Source: Cytobacillus sp. S13-E01
Lineage (GTDB): Bacteria; Bacillota; Bacilli; Bacillales; Bacillaceae_L
Direction of reading: 5' to 3'
Assembly (NCBI RefSeq): GCF_029193815.1
Contig: NZ_JARFVC010000020.1
Span: forward strand, 1-63,637
DNA: 63,637 bases
Shown: one piece after another, positions 27,823-36,637 of the stretch
Layout of the letters: each line of letters opens with the position of its first letter
Position numbering within the stretch: the first letter of the stretch is position 1
Translations under genes and position numbers: made by a program
The notes under the pieces: generated by a model
Told to the model about the DNA's origin: nothing
Databases searched by the model: none
What the model saw: only the letters and a program-made list of their open reading frames with translations

Positions 27823-28926
27823 GTGAAAAAAAAGAGAATCGTCGTCAAAATAGGAAGTAGTTCACTGACGAATACAAATGGTGGACTTTGTACCGAGAAA
27901 TTACATGATCATGTTGATGCCCTTGCTCGCTTAAAGCAACTCGGTCACGAAGTCATTTTAATTTCATCTGGAGCCGTTGCAGCGGGTTTTACGAAACTCG
28001 GTTATTCATCACGCCCAGTCACGATTGCTGGCAAACAAGCCTCTGCAGCAGTTGGGCAAGGGTTATTGCTTCAAGCTTACACGGAAGAATTTAAAAGACA
28101 TGGGGTTGTTACGGCACAATTACTTTTAACTAGACAAAACTTCCTGTACAAAGATCAATATAAAAATGCGAGTGCAACACTATCAGAGCTTTTAAAAAGA
28201 AATGTACTGCCTATTATTAATGAAAATGACTCCGTGTCGGTAGAGGAACTAACATTCGGAGATAATGACATGTTATCAGCACTCGTTGGCGGGCTCGTTC
28301 ACGCCGATTTCTTAATAATCCTTACAGATATCAATGGAATTTATGATAGCAATCCACGGACAAACCCAGATGCTAAGAAATATAATTTCCTTCCGAAGAT
28401 AGATGACGAATTGGTAGATGCCGCTTCTGGGGCGGGTTCTAAGGTAGGTACTGGTGGGATGAAATCAAAGGTAGAGGCAGCAAGAACAGCATTAGCAGTG
28501 GGGGTCCAAGTGTTTATAGGAACTGGTACTGGTTCAGGAAAGCTTGTTGATATCCTCGAAGGCAAAGGGGATGGAACATATATTGGCGATACACAGCAAG
28601 CAAGTGTAAATACGTCGAAACAATGGTTGGCACTACATTCTATTCCTAGTGGAAAAATCGAGGTAGATCAAGGTGCTGCACTTGCCATCTTAAAACAAGG
28701 CAGAAGTCTACTTCCAGCTGGTGTCACAAACATTGTTGGTCATTTTACTGTCAATGATGTTGTTGAAGTTGTTAATCCAAAAGGAGATATTATTGGAAAA
28801 GGCCAAGTGAATTTTTCTTCCAGTGAATTAGGTGAAATAAAAGGCTTATCTAGTGAAGAGGCAATGGTAAAAGCAGGAAGTGACCACCGGGTTGTTATTC
28901 ACAGAGATCACTGGGTAAGTAAGTAA
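27823..28926 (+). CDS. proB: glutamate 5-kinase
   Basis: First step of proline synthesis, phosphorylating glutamate. The amino-acid-kinase domain begins [13 protein letters not shown] and has [29 protein letters not shown] and [18 protein letters not shown]-terminal PUA domain follows (about 278-367, with [17 protein letters not shown]). Its 367 residues match the two-domain form. Start is GTG 27823 behind GGGGGTGATAGG. It is the first gene of a T-box-controlled proBA operon; proA starts 17 bp downstream. Confidence 0.96.
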   Translation: MKKKRIVVKIGSSSLTNTNGGLCTEKLHDHVDALARLKQLGHEVILISSGAVAAGFTKLGYSSRPVTIAGKQASAAVGQGLLLQAYTEEFKRHGVVTAQLLLTRQNFLYKDQYKNASATLSELLKRNVLPIINENDSVSVEELTFGDNDMLSALVGGLVHADFLIILTDINGIYDSNPRTNPDAKKYNFLPKIDDELVDAASGAGSKVGTGGMKSKVEAARTALAVGVQVFIGTGTGSGKLVDILEGKGDGTYIGDTQQASVNTSKQWLALHSIPSGKIEVDQGAALAILKQGRSLLPAGVTNIVGHFTVNDVVEVVNPKGDIIGKGQVNFSSSELGEIKGLSSEEAMVKAGSDHRVVIHRDHWVSK

Positions 28927-28943
28927 CGAGAGGAGCATAAAGA

Positions 28944-30209
28944 ATGAATAAAGTCAATCAACCAAGTAATGAGTTACTTCAAAAAGCCGTGAAGGCTAAA
29001 GCCGCAGCAGCTGTACTAGCCAAGATGACAACTACACAAAAAAATACTGCCCTACAGCTTATTTCAGCACAATTGACCGAAGAACAGGCTTTTATTTTAG
29101 CTGAAAATAACAAAGATTTAGAAATTGGAAGAGATAAGGGAATGAGTGAATCCCTACTAGATCGCTTGAAATTAGATGAAATTCGTTTAAAAGATATGGC
29201 TGAAGCTCTCGTCCATTTAACGAAACTTAATGATCCAATTGGTGAAATACTAGAACAATGGGATCGTCCTAATGGCCTAGACATCTCTATGGTTCGAGTA
29301 CCGCTTGGAGTTATTGGAATGATCTATGAGGCTAGACCTAATGTAACGGTTGATGCATCTAGTCTTTGTTTAAAAACAGGAAATGCGGTATTGCTTCGTG
29401 GCAGTTCAACGGCGATTCATTCAAATAAAGCGCTCGTTAAGGTCATTCATCATGCTCTTGAAAAAAGTGACCTACCTACCGAGTCTGTACAACTACTTGA
29501 AGATACTAGTAGGGAAACAGCCTCTCTGATGTTCAAGTTAAACAAATATCTCGATGTTTTAATTCCACGTGGGGGAGCGAAGTTGATTCAAACAGTTGTC
29601 GAAAACGCGACTGTTCCAGTTTTAGAAACTGGCGCTGGAAATTGTCACGTTTACATTGACGAAACAGCTGAACCGAAGATGGCAATTGAGATAGCGATAA
29701 ATGCCAAAACACAGCGACCATCTGTATGTAATTCTTGTGAAACTATACTGGTACAGAAAGATTGGGCATCTCATCATTTACCAGAATTACTTAAAGCCCT
29801 TCAAGATAAAGGGGTTCACATTCATGGGGATGAAACGGTACAACAGCTAAGCAATGATATCATTCCCGCTACTGCTGAAGATTGGGGCACCGAATATCTG
29901 GGTCTAGAAGTAGCACTCAGAGTCGTTGAAAACGTTGATGAAGCTATTAAACATATCAATCAGTATAGTACAAAACATTCCGAATCTATTATTTCTTCTG
30001 CAGATGAACATGTAGTGAAGTTCTTCACCGAGATTGATTCTGCCGCCGTCTACCATAACGCCTCAACTAGATTCACTGATGGATTCGAGTTTGGATTCGG
30101 TGCTGAAATTGGGATCAGTACACAGAAACTTCATGCTCGTGGACCTATGGGATTACCTGCCTTAACCTCAACGAAATATATGATTAGAGGAAATGGGCAG
30201 GTGAAATAG
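28944..30209 (+). CDS. proA: gamma-glutamyl phosphate reductase
   Basis: Second step of proline synthesis, NADPH-dependent reduction of glutamyl phosphate to the semialdehyde. The aldehyde-dehydrogenase-like fold has [33 protein letters not shown] and the catalytic Cys in [16 protein letters not shown]. The C-terminal [19 protein letters not shown] is family-typical. 421 residues is full length. ATG 28944 follows GAGAGGAGC. A second, decayed proA fragment lies at 31778. Confidence 0.96.
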   Translation: MNKVNQPSNELLQKAVKAKAAAAVLAKMTTTQKNTALQLISAQLTEEQAFILAENNKDLEIGRDKGMSESLLDRLKLDEIRLKDMAEALVHLTKLNDPIGEILEQWDRPNGLDISMVRVPLGVIGMIYEARPNVTVDASSLCLKTGNAVLLRGSSTAIHSNKALVKVIHHALEKSDLPTESVQLLEDTSRETASLMFKLNKYLDVLIPRGGAKLIQTVVENATVPVLETGAGNCHVYIDETAEPKMAIEIAINAKTQRPSVCNSCETILVQKDWASHHLPELLKALQDKGVHIHGDETVQQLSNDIIPATAEDWGTEYLGLEVALRVVENVDEAIKHINQYSTKHSESIISSADEHVVKFFTEIDSAAVYHNASTRFTDGFEFGFGAEIGISTQKLHARGPMGLPALTSTKYMIRGNGQVK

Positions 30210-30324
30210 GGTTTTGCATCTAAAAGGAACTTGGAGAAAGTTTTATTCTTTTCTAGATATATAAAATTGCTCTTTGCTAAAATAAGTGAAGTTAGTGGCA
30301 GGTCTACCGAAGTTTAATATTTAG

Positions 30325-30353
30325 AGCTTATCCAATTAGGGTAAGCTTTTTTT
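30325..30353 (+). terminator. intrinsic terminator of proBA
   Basis: AGCTTATCC pairs with GGGTAAGCT (one GU), followed by T7. Confidence 0.75.
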
Positions 30354-30385
30354 GTGAATTAAAGTAAAGTTCATAGTAAATTCAT

Positions 30386-30826
30386 CTAACAATCAATTAA
30401 GGCATCTACGATTCCTGCTAGCGTATAGTTTGCATCACGTTTTCTCATTGCTTGGCGGACTTTATGAAGCATGAGCCAAGCGGTTTTATACGTTACTTCA
30501 AGTTCTACAGAAAGCCTTGTCGCAGATACACCACGTTTATCATGAGCGATCATATAGATGGCTAAGAACCATTTAATTAAGTCAGTTCTTGTTTTTTCCA
30601 TCACAGTTCCGACAGTGACAGTAGCTTGATACCGGCACTTTTTACATTCATAAAGCTTGTGCTTACGCGTTTTTGTTTCAAAATATGCATCGTGACCACG
30701 CTTTTCACAACAAAAGCCATTCGACCACTTCAATGAAAAGAGATAATCATGACAAGCTTCTTCGGTCGAAAACTGTTTTTGGAAAGAAATCAGACTCATT
30801 TTTTGGTATCTGGACATACTAAACAC
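30386..30826 (-). pseudogene. IS1595-family transposase, 3'-truncated
   Basis: N-terminal 135 residues of the same transposase type as at 1-737: zinc-ribbon Cys pairs (GFCCEKRG and YECKKCRYQ), then RTDLIKWFLAIYMIAHDKRG and SATRLSVELEVTYKTAWLML. The frame stops at GIVDALIDC, before the first catalytic Asp, so the whole DDE core is gone. Nucleotide identity with the left copy is very high over the shared part. The break falls where the left copy reads ATCTAGCTCTACG. Confidence 0.85.
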
Positions 30827-30886
30827 CCTTTTAAGAACGATTGTTAGTAACCATTATTACCAAACATTGGTTCTTGGTATACATCC

Positions 30887-31215
30887 TCAAAATTAAGTGT
30901 CAATTGGGATGTCCATTCTTACACATTTCCATATACATCAGAAGTCATCTCCTAAATTTAGTAACCAGTGATCGTTAAAATAAGAGGAGATTTCCGGTTA
31001 AACTGCCTAATAAGGCTTGATTCGGGGTATATAAGCGGAGTTTTTCCGCTTAAGTAATGCAAAATGATCCATTTTGACGTTTTTTGTGTGAATAGTCGGA
31101 ATTCTTCCGTCTATTTAAACTATTTTAAGTGCTATTTCGGAATTAAGAGAAATTTCTCCGCTTATTTATTAAACCATGCTGATTCCCTCATCTCTTGGTT
31201 CTTGAGGGTTCGCTC
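30887..31215 (-). repeat. R2 interspersed repeat, copy 2
   Basis: Reverse-oriented copy of the ~330 bp form shared with 41918-42245, including the 40 bp tail with TTAAGTGTCAATTGGGATGTC. It has the same blocks: TAAGAGGAGATTTCCGGTTA, ATAAGCGGAG...CTCCGCTT-like, and TAGTCGGAATTCTTCCGTCTA (first 20 of 21 match). No coding capacity. Confidence 0.85.
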
Positions 31216-31287
31216 TTTTTTTTTATTTATGGGTGTCAAAGAGGTGTCAAATCTGTAGTCAGACTGCACGCCTTTTTCATTGTTTAG

Positions 31288-31517
31288 GTTATAAAATTGT
31301 AAGGTTGTGTATAACTTCGTGTCTTTGTCTATCTACGTCTAGCTCCAGGCGTCATCGGACCTGAGGTCATAAGCCATTTCCTTTAAGAAGGAAAAACCAC
31401 CTTCTTGAATAAACCGTCTTATGCTTGACTTCCACAGGATGTGCTGATGTCGATGTTCGCCACAGGACGTGGTGGGTTTTAATCGACGCGCCGATCAGCG
31501 GGCTTCTTGCGCTTTTG
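31288..31517 (+). repeat. R1 repeat, full-length copy (inverted relative to 20101)
   Basis: Mirror of the 20101 element: TTGTAAGGTTGTGTATAACTT tail, GTCTAGCTCC end, central hairpins GCACATCCTGTGG-like and GCCACAGGACGTGGT, and the AGCGGGC...GCGCTTTTGTTC end. Confidence 0.85.
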
Positions 31518-31533
31518 TTCTTGTCATTTATAG

Positions 31534-31674
31534 GATTTGCACCTCAAAACGGAACCCTTTAGCAAAAGAAACACCCGTTATTTTGAGGTTATTGTGGACT
31601 ATGAAGGTGTGGGAGAAGTGAAATTATACTTCAGCCGATTTCCATATCAAAAAGATTGGAAACTGCCTTAATTA
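31534..31674 (+). pseudogene. IS4-type transposase internal fragment
   Basis: 46 open codons (KRNTRYFEVIVDYEGVGEV, LYFSRFPYQKDWKLP) match the region just ahead of the last catalytic Glu in a group of IS4-family transposases. No start codon; abrupt stop. It is probably part of the same IS type as the C-terminal piece at 41665-41931. Confidence 0.5.
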
Positions 31675-31777
31675 CTTTGACCATAAGGTGCCTTTTTGGC
31701 ACCTTATTCATTTACGATTTTTTTACACTTACAACAAATCAAGGAGAGCATCTTACAAAGCCTATTTTAATTACTGG

Positions 31778-32011
31778 AATTGGGCTTCTACTCATTTAAC
31801 TGAATTACTCTCTGTCTTACAGGAAAAAGGATTTCAAATTCATGGTGATGAAGCTGTACAACAACTACAAAATAATATTATTCCCGCTACTGAAGAGGGT
31901 TGGGGTACAGAATATTTAGGGCTAGAAGTAGCACTAAGGGTTGTTGGAAACGTTGATGAAGCCATTACACACATTAATCAGATATATGAAATACATATTC
32001 AAACTAATTAA
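31778..32011 (+). pseudogene. second proA, internal fragment
   Basis: 78 codons read [60 protein letters not shown], closely paralleling residues ~270-345 of the intact ProA at 28944. It is not a recent copy, since many positions differ. Everything else of the gene is absent. A small hairpin (AAGGTGCC/GGCACCTT) lies just upstream at 31686-31706. Confidence 0.8.
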
Positions 32012-32073
32012 AATTTACTGTTTACTAGCTTGATGTTATGATTAATATAGTAGGAAATAGGGAGGGAAACTAG

Positions 32074-32331
32074 ATGCAATGGGAAGAAGTTAGACAAGCT
32101 TATCCAGGTAAATGGGTAGTGTTAGAATCAATTGAAGCGTACTCACAGGATAATATCAGAGTAGTTAAGGATATGGCTGTACTTGATTGTTTCGATGATT
32201 CCATGGAAGCATTACGCAGACATGCTGAGTTACATAAACAAAAGCCAGATCGAGAGTTTTATTTTTTTCATACATCCCGTGAAACCCTTGATATTCATGA
32301 GAAAAAGTGGACTGGATTAAGAAAAATATGA
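32074..32331 (+). CDS. 85-residue hypothetical protein, partner of retropepsin-like gene
   Basis: Small soluble protein (MQWEEVRQAYPGKWVVLESI..., ALRRHAELHKQKPDREFYFF) of unknown function. ATG 32074 follows AGGGAGGGAAACTAG. Its stop overlaps the next start in ATGA, implying translational coupling and a joint role with the aspartic-protease-fold protein. Confidence 0.75.
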   Translation: MQWEEVRQAYPGKWVVLESIEAYSQDNIRVVKDMAVLDCFDDSMEALRRHAELHKQKPDREFYFFHTSRETLDIHEKKWTGLRKI

Positions 32332-32711
32332 TGATCATTAATGAAATAAATTGCTTACCTTTTGTTGAAGCTACAGTCATATTCAGAGGAAGGTCCCTAC
32401 AATTAAACCACTTATTAATTGATACTGGTTCAGCTGGAACAATTCTAAACGTGAATAGTTTAGAAAAAATTGGTGTTAAACCAGAAGCAAATGATGTTAC
32501 ACATACCATATATGGAGTGGGTGGAACTGAGTTTGTTTATACAAAACAAATGGATCAAATATGCCTTTCAAAAGATATTAGCATAAGTGACTTTCTTGTT
32601 GAATTAGGCTCTATGGATTATGGTCTTGAGATAGATGGAATTATTGGATACGATTTCATGAAAAAAGTTGGCATTGTTATAGATCTTAATAAACTGAGCC
32701 TACACATATAA
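32328..32711 (+). CDS. retropepsin-like (clan AA) aspartic protease
   Basis: 127-residue single-domain protein. The active-site motif HLLIDTGSAGTIL (Asp-Thr-Gly) lies near residue 35. A flap-like IYGVGGTEFVY and the second hydrophobic-Gly motif IDGIIGYDFM near the end are the hallmarks of retroviral-type/clan AA proteases, which dimerise to form one active site. ATG 32328 overlaps the upstream stop (ATGA); the open frame extends seven codons upstream without a ribosome site. The substrate is unknown. Confidence 0.82.
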   Translation: MMIINEINCLPFVEATVIFRGRSLQLNHLLIDTGSAGTILNVNSLEKIGVKPEANDVTHTIYGVGGTEFVYTKQMDQICLSKDISISDFLVELGSMDYGLEIDGIIGYDFMKKVGIVIDLNKLSLHI

Positions 32712-32804
32712 GTATTACATACATTTCCCCGCTAAAATAATTTTTCTTCGATAACAGTTAGCTCTTCTAACCTTTTTCTCTTATTTTACCTATTTCAAAA
32801 AGGA

Positions 32805-32840
32805 AAGCCTCCCCACTGTATAAAATGGCGGGGGAGGCTC
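32805..32840 (-). terminator. intrinsic terminator of cupredoxin gene
   Basis: GCCTCCCC pairs with GGGGAGGC. On the minus strand it is followed by a T-rich tract, just beyond the stop at 32847. Confidence 0.8.
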
Positions 32841-32846
32841 CCGGTG

Positions 32847-33785
32847 TTAATTTACTACTAATTCTCCTACCATCCCATTTTCGGCATGACCAGGTATTGA
32901 GCAATAAAACTTGTAAACACCAGCCTGTAACGGGGTAAATGTGAGTTCAGTCTGACTGTTTGCTGTAGCATGTAAATGCAAAACTCCCTGATCATGAGAA
33001 TCCACTGACTCATTAGCGTCTGAATTCATCTGAATGCTAATGCCTTTTATTTCTATATCATGTTCAAGAGAATCATGATTTACTAGTGTGATGGTTACAG
33101 CTTGATTCTTTTTTACAATAATTTTAGATGGACTATAAGAAAAAGATGAAGGATGTACATTGACCGTTATCTGCTGTGCCTCAATATCGGTTGATTCTCC
33201 TTGACTTCCATGGTTACTGTGAGATTCTCCGGTGGAGGAATCTGATTTTGAAAATGCTAGATTTTTTTCAAGATGATTACCAATGAGGAGAAAGGAAGAT
33301 AGAAAAACAAACGTTAGAATTGGCTTTAAAAACCACCTTTTATTGTTAATATCATTCTCATTTGATTGGGTATTCGGCAAAATTAGAAAAAGTAGTAACG
33401 AGCTGATTGTGAGCGTAAGCAAAATGTTGACCATAACACCTGATTGCTCTGTAGTGATCATTTCTCCTAGCATCGCTCCCATCATTCCACCCATTAAACC
33501 AGACATAAAACCTTCTAAAGTAGGTAGTATTCCTAAACGGCCACCACAAGCTAGACCAGCAAGTGAACCAATACTCATTGATAGTATTGTAGAATAGTAT
33601 AAATCACCCTGATAGAGAGCTCCTAACAGGACTCCTGATGTTAATCCAACATTCATACCCATCATCATTGCAATTATCATTCCTTGCATGTTCGTCAATC
33701 GTTTTTTTAGTTTGACAGTTAGTATTACAGCTAAAAATGTGCTAATCATCAGTGTGAGTACCACAAAAAAAACAAACAAACTCAT
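32847..33785 (-). CDS. multi-TM membrane protein fused to a cupredoxin domain
   Basis: 312 residues. The first ~170 form about six TM helices rich in Met and Gly (MQGMIIAMMMGMNVGLTSG, GFMSGLMGGMMGAMLGEM). A Ser/His-rich linker follows (about 178-198). The outer domain is a plastocyanin/azurin-type cupredoxin with type 1 copper ligands: His in SLEHDIEIKG, then Cys-x4-His-x4-Met in FYCSIPGHAENGM. It probably binds copper on the outside; the Met-rich membrane part could pass or sense Cu(I). ATG 33785 follows AGGAGGTAGAAATCG. It is transcribed divergently from the ABC operon at 34000. Confidence 0.82.
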   Translation of the reverse strand: MSLFVFFVVLTLMISTFLAVILTVKLKKRLTNMQGMIIAMMMGMNVGLTSGVLLGALYQGDLYYSTILSMSIGSLAGLACGGRLGILPTLEGFMSGLMGGMMGAMLGEMITTEQSGVMVNILLTLTISSLLLFLILPNTQSNENDINNKRWFLKPILTFVFLSSFLLIGNHLEKNLAFSKSDSSTGESHSNHGSQGESTDIEAQQITVNVHPSSFSYSPSKIIVKKNQAVTITLVNHDSLEHDIEIKGISIQMNSDANESVDSHDQGVLHLHATANSQTELTFTPLQAGVYKFYCSIPGHAENGMVGELVVN

Positions 33786-33911
33786 CGATTTCTACCTCCT
33801 TGTGTTTGCTAAATAATATGTGTTAGCGAGACAGGCCATGCAAAAAATATTTTTAAAGTTTTTGAAATCCAAAAAATTTTTTAAAAGGTAAAAAATTCTC
33901 AATATTTAATG

Positions 33912-33940
33912 TTTACAAAAATTCAAAATAGTAATAGTAT
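33912..33940 (+). promoter_or_regulatory. promoter of the PIG-L/ABC operon
   Basis: TTTACA (33912-33917), 17-bp spacer, TAGTAT (33935-33940). It gives a ~50 nt leader before ATG 34000. Confidence 0.55.
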
Positions 33941-33946
33941 AGTTTT

Positions 33947-33975
33947 AATACCGCAATATACGATAGTGGGGTATT
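33947..33975 (+). promoter_or_regulatory. leader inverted repeat with GGGGTAT motif
   Basis: AATACC (33947-33952) and GGTATT (33970-33975) form an inverted repeat starting near the predicted transcript start. GGGGTAT at 33968-33974 is the same motif seen in the csoR promoter spacer. It may be an operator or a leader hairpin. Confidence 0.35.
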
Positions 33976-33999
33976 GTAAATTATTAGGGGGGTTAAAAA

Positions 34000-34749
34000 A
34001 TGGCAAAGGGTCAAAAGGTTCTTTTCCTAGGTGTTTACGGAATGGAGGTAGTTGAGTGTGGTGGTGCTTTGGCTAAAAATGTTCTAAGTGGAGGAGAATC
34101 GTATGCAACGATTATGCTCTGTCGAGAAACAAGTCAACCACAAGTTAGACAAGCAGCAGAAGTGTTAGGCGTTAATGTTTCTTTCTTAAATTTTCAGTAT
34201 GGGACAGTGGATTTAAGTCTAGAGTCAAAATTGAAACTTATTAAAGTTATTCGTGAGGTAAAACCAGACATTATTATTACTCAAGACCCTGAGCATTCTT
34301 TTCATGATTTAGATCCTGACCGTCGCCCTGCAATGACGCTTTTACTAGAATCTATTGCACTTTCAAGCAGAGACTTCGGTTTAGAAGAGTTACCGGGACT
34401 TAGTCCGCATCCAATTCCAACCATCTATTACATGACTCCTCATCATCCAAATACAGTTGTTGATATTGCAGAAGTATGGGAGAAAAAAGAAAAAGCAATG
34501 GATATGCTAGAGAGCCAAATGGAATTCAGTGGAATGCACTTTGATGAAATGCTCGATTCAAAAACGGTTGAAATTTTATCACCAGGATTTTCTCAACTAT
34601 CGAATTTCCATGAAAAGGGAAGAGCGATACACAGAGTACTTGATAAAGCTGTTCATGTCTATCATGGACTTGCTACACACGGTCATTTTGCTCTTGCTGA
34701 GGCGTACCGTAGAGAAGGTAATTTTCACCTGAATGAACTAACCGTGTAG
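34000..34749 (+). CDS. PIG-L (LmbE-like) family protein with degenerate zinc motif
   Basis: 249-residue protein with the PIG-L deacetylase fold: VLFLGVYGMEVVECGGALAKN at the position of strand 1, REVKPDIIITQDPEHSFHD, DPDRRPAMTLLLESIAL, and a C-terminal EAYRREGNFH. Normal family members carry AHPDDE at strand 1 for zinc; here it reads GVYGMEV, so the His-Asp-Asp site is missing although the second-half acidic/His loop remains. It could be a substrate-binding rather than a catalytic member. First gene of a tightly packed ABC transporter operon; ATG 34000 behind AGGGGGGTTAAAAA. Confidence 0.78.
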   Translation: MAKGQKVLFLGVYGMEVVECGGALAKNVLSGGESYATIMLCRETSQPQVRQAAEVLGVNVSFLNFQYGTVDLSLESKLKLIKVIREVKPDIIITQDPEHSFHDLDPDRRPAMTLLLESIALSSRDFGLEELPGLSPHPIPTIYYMTPHHPNTVVDIAEVWEKKEKAMDMLESQMEFSGMHFDEMLDSKTVEILSPGFSQLSNFHEKGRAIHRVLDKAVHVYHGLATHGHFALAEAYRREGNFHLNELTV

Positions 34750-34774
34750 GAAAACTAAAAAGGAGGAAACATAA

Positions 34775-36571
34775 ATGAGGAAATTTTTGTTAATGGGACT
34801 TGTTTTTATGTTCTTGTTTTCAAATGCAGCACCTAGTTTCGCTCAAACAGATGTTCAGTCACTTAAAATAGGAATTATCGGTGATGAAAGTACACTAAAT
34901 CCTTATACGTATAACACAGGCTATCCTGGTCTTGATTTAGTAAGCTTACTTTATGATACTTTGTTTCAACTGGATCAGGATAATAAACCAATTCCTTGGC
35001 TTGTAAAAGAATATACAATAAGTGAAGACGGATTAACTTATAACCTTAAGCTAAACGAAAATATTAAATGGCACGATGGGAAGCCATTGACAGCAGAAGA
35101 CGTGAAATTTACGATTGACTATTTTCTAGAATATCCGAAATCGAGATTCACTAATCCACTTAAAACTATTTCTTCTGTTACAGTTGAGAATGAAACAGAT
35201 ATTACACTGGTTTTAACTAAACCAGAACCAAATTTTATGATACAGCCACTTGCTGACCTTCCAATTCTTCCAAAGCATATTTGGTCAAGCATAACAACAC
35301 CTGATAGTGAAAGTAACGCTATAGGAAGCGGCCCATACATCTTAACTGAATATACGGCAGATCAATACTATAAAATGACAGCAAATCCTGATTATTTTAA
35401 AGAAGAGCCACCTATTAAAGAGATTATTTTTCCGATTATAGAGGATACAACAGCATTATATAATGCTCTTAAATCAGGTGAAATAGATGCAGTAACATCA
35501 AACATCTCTCCAGAATTAGTGAGCCAATTTGAAAGTAATCCATCCCTTAAGATTGCAAGAGGGGCAGGATTTAGTACCACTTTATTTCAGATAAATGCTG
35601 AAAAATATCCAATGACAGAAAAGCCTTTTAGACAGGCCATTAATTTTGCGATCGATAAACAGAATCTTGTAGACACCGTTTTATTAGGTTTTGCCGAAGT
35701 AGGAAGCCCTGGTTTTATTCACCCAGAATCACCTTTTTACAACAGTGAACTTAAGCCTGTTTACGATACAGAAAAGGCAAAGCAAATTTTGGAAGATGCA
35801 GGTTTTAAAGATACCAACGGTGACGGCTTTAGAGAAGATCCTAATGGAGAAGAAATTGATTTGACGACCCTTGTACACTCTAACAATCCGATAAGAATTC
35901 GCGTGGCTGAATTAATTTCAGAGTCCTTAAATGGTATTGGTATCAAAAATACAGTTAAAGCATTAGATGATACAACTGTAATTAGTTTAATGTGGCCTGA
36001 TTACGATGTCAGCAAGGGAAGAAATTTTGACTTAGGTATTTTCGGATGGTCAAATACAATGCAGCTATTCCCAGACCGTATTGTAGAACTCTTTTACTCA
36101 GACCCTGCAGTCGGCGCAGTTAATATTGGTGGGTATAAGAATCCTGAATTTGATAAGCTTTCAGATCAGCTTAGAGCCACTTTTGACGAAGTAGAACGTC
36201 AAAATCTTATAAAGGATCTTCAGTCCTTCGTAGCCGATGAGGCTCCTATTGTCACACTATACTATCAAGAAATAGTCAATGCTTATAATCCGAGCATCTA
36301 TGATGGATATGTATTCCAAGCTGGGAAAGGGATTATTAATAAATTATCCTTTGTTGCTGGTGAAAGACCTGTGGATGCCTCTGAAAATGAAAATCCTAGC
36401 GAAGTAGAGAAAGATAAGTCAACAGATAGCGATACTGCAGGGGAAAGCAGCACAGAAAAGAATAATAGCGGGATCCTACTATTTGGTGGACTTATCATAT
36501 TAGGTGTCATTATCTTCTTTATATTAAAGAGAAAGAAGAAATCAGCTAATAACGATGATTTTGAATTCTAA
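34775..36571 (+). CDS. ABC transporter family 5 substrate-binding protein, C-terminal TM anchor
   Basis: 598-residue SBP_bac_5 (Dpp/Opp/Nik-type) protein. An N-terminal Sec signal (MRKFLLMGLVFMFLFSN, cut after SFA) has no lipobox Cys. Lobe 1 contains DESTLNPYTYNTGYPGLD and EDGLTYNLKLNENIKWHDG, and GSGPYILTEY is present. After a Glu/Ser-rich linker (about 535-565) there is a C-terminal TM helix (GILLFGGLIILGVIIFFI) and a Lys/Arg stop-transfer. The protein is thus anchored by its C-terminus, unlike the lipoproteins usual in Gram-positives. The ligand is unknown. A hairpin terminator separates it from the permease genes. Confidence 0.9.
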   Translation: MRKFLLMGLVFMFLFSNAAPSFAQTDVQSLKIGIIGDESTLNPYTYNTGYPGLDLVSLLYDTLFQLDQDNKPIPWLVKEYTISEDGLTYNLKLNENIKWHDGKPLTAEDVKFTIDYFLEYPKSRFTNPLKTISSVTVENETDITLVLTKPEPNFMIQPLADLPILPKHIWSSITTPDSESNAIGSGPYILTEYTADQYYKMTANPDYFKEEPPIKEIIFPIIEDTTALYNALKSGEIDAVTSNISPELVSQFESNPSLKIARGAGFSTTLFQINAEKYPMTEKPFRQAINFAIDKQNLVDTVLLGFAEVGSPGFIHPESPFYNSELKPVYDTEKAKQILEDAGFKDTNGDGFREDPNGEEIDLTTLVHSNNPIRIRVAELISESLNGIGIKNTVKALDDTTVISLMWPDYDVSKGRNFDLGIFGWSNTMQLFPDRIVELFYSDPAVGAVNIGGYKNPEFDKLSDQLRATFDEVERQNLIKDLQSFVADEAPIVTLYYQEIVNAYNPSIYDGYVFQAGKGIINKLSFVAGERPVDASENENPSEVEKDKSTDSDTAGESSTEKNNSGILLFGGLIILGVIIFFILKRKKKSANNDDFEF

Positions 36572-36581
36572 TCATAATTGT

Positions 36582-36614
36582 ATTCCCGTAAAAATATTTT
36601 GCGGGAATTTTTTT
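36582..36614 (+). terminator. intra-operon terminator/attenuator
   Basis: ATTCCCG pairs with CGGGAAT, followed by T7, directly after the binding-protein stop and before the permease ribosome site. It probably lowers permease/ATPase expression relative to the binding protein. Confidence 0.75.
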
Positions 36615-36637
36615 CAACAGAACAGGAGGTGCTGGAT

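Noticed and set aside
31688-31777. ATG-started extension of the proA fragment
   Set aside because: The first 30 codons (PFWHLIHLRFFYTYNK...) are translated terminator-hairpin and junk sequence, not ProA.
33968-33982. GGGGTAT-TG-TAAATT as a copper promoter -10 for the PIG-L operon
   Set aside because: The transcript would begin inside the ribosome site; a better promoter lies at 33912-33940.
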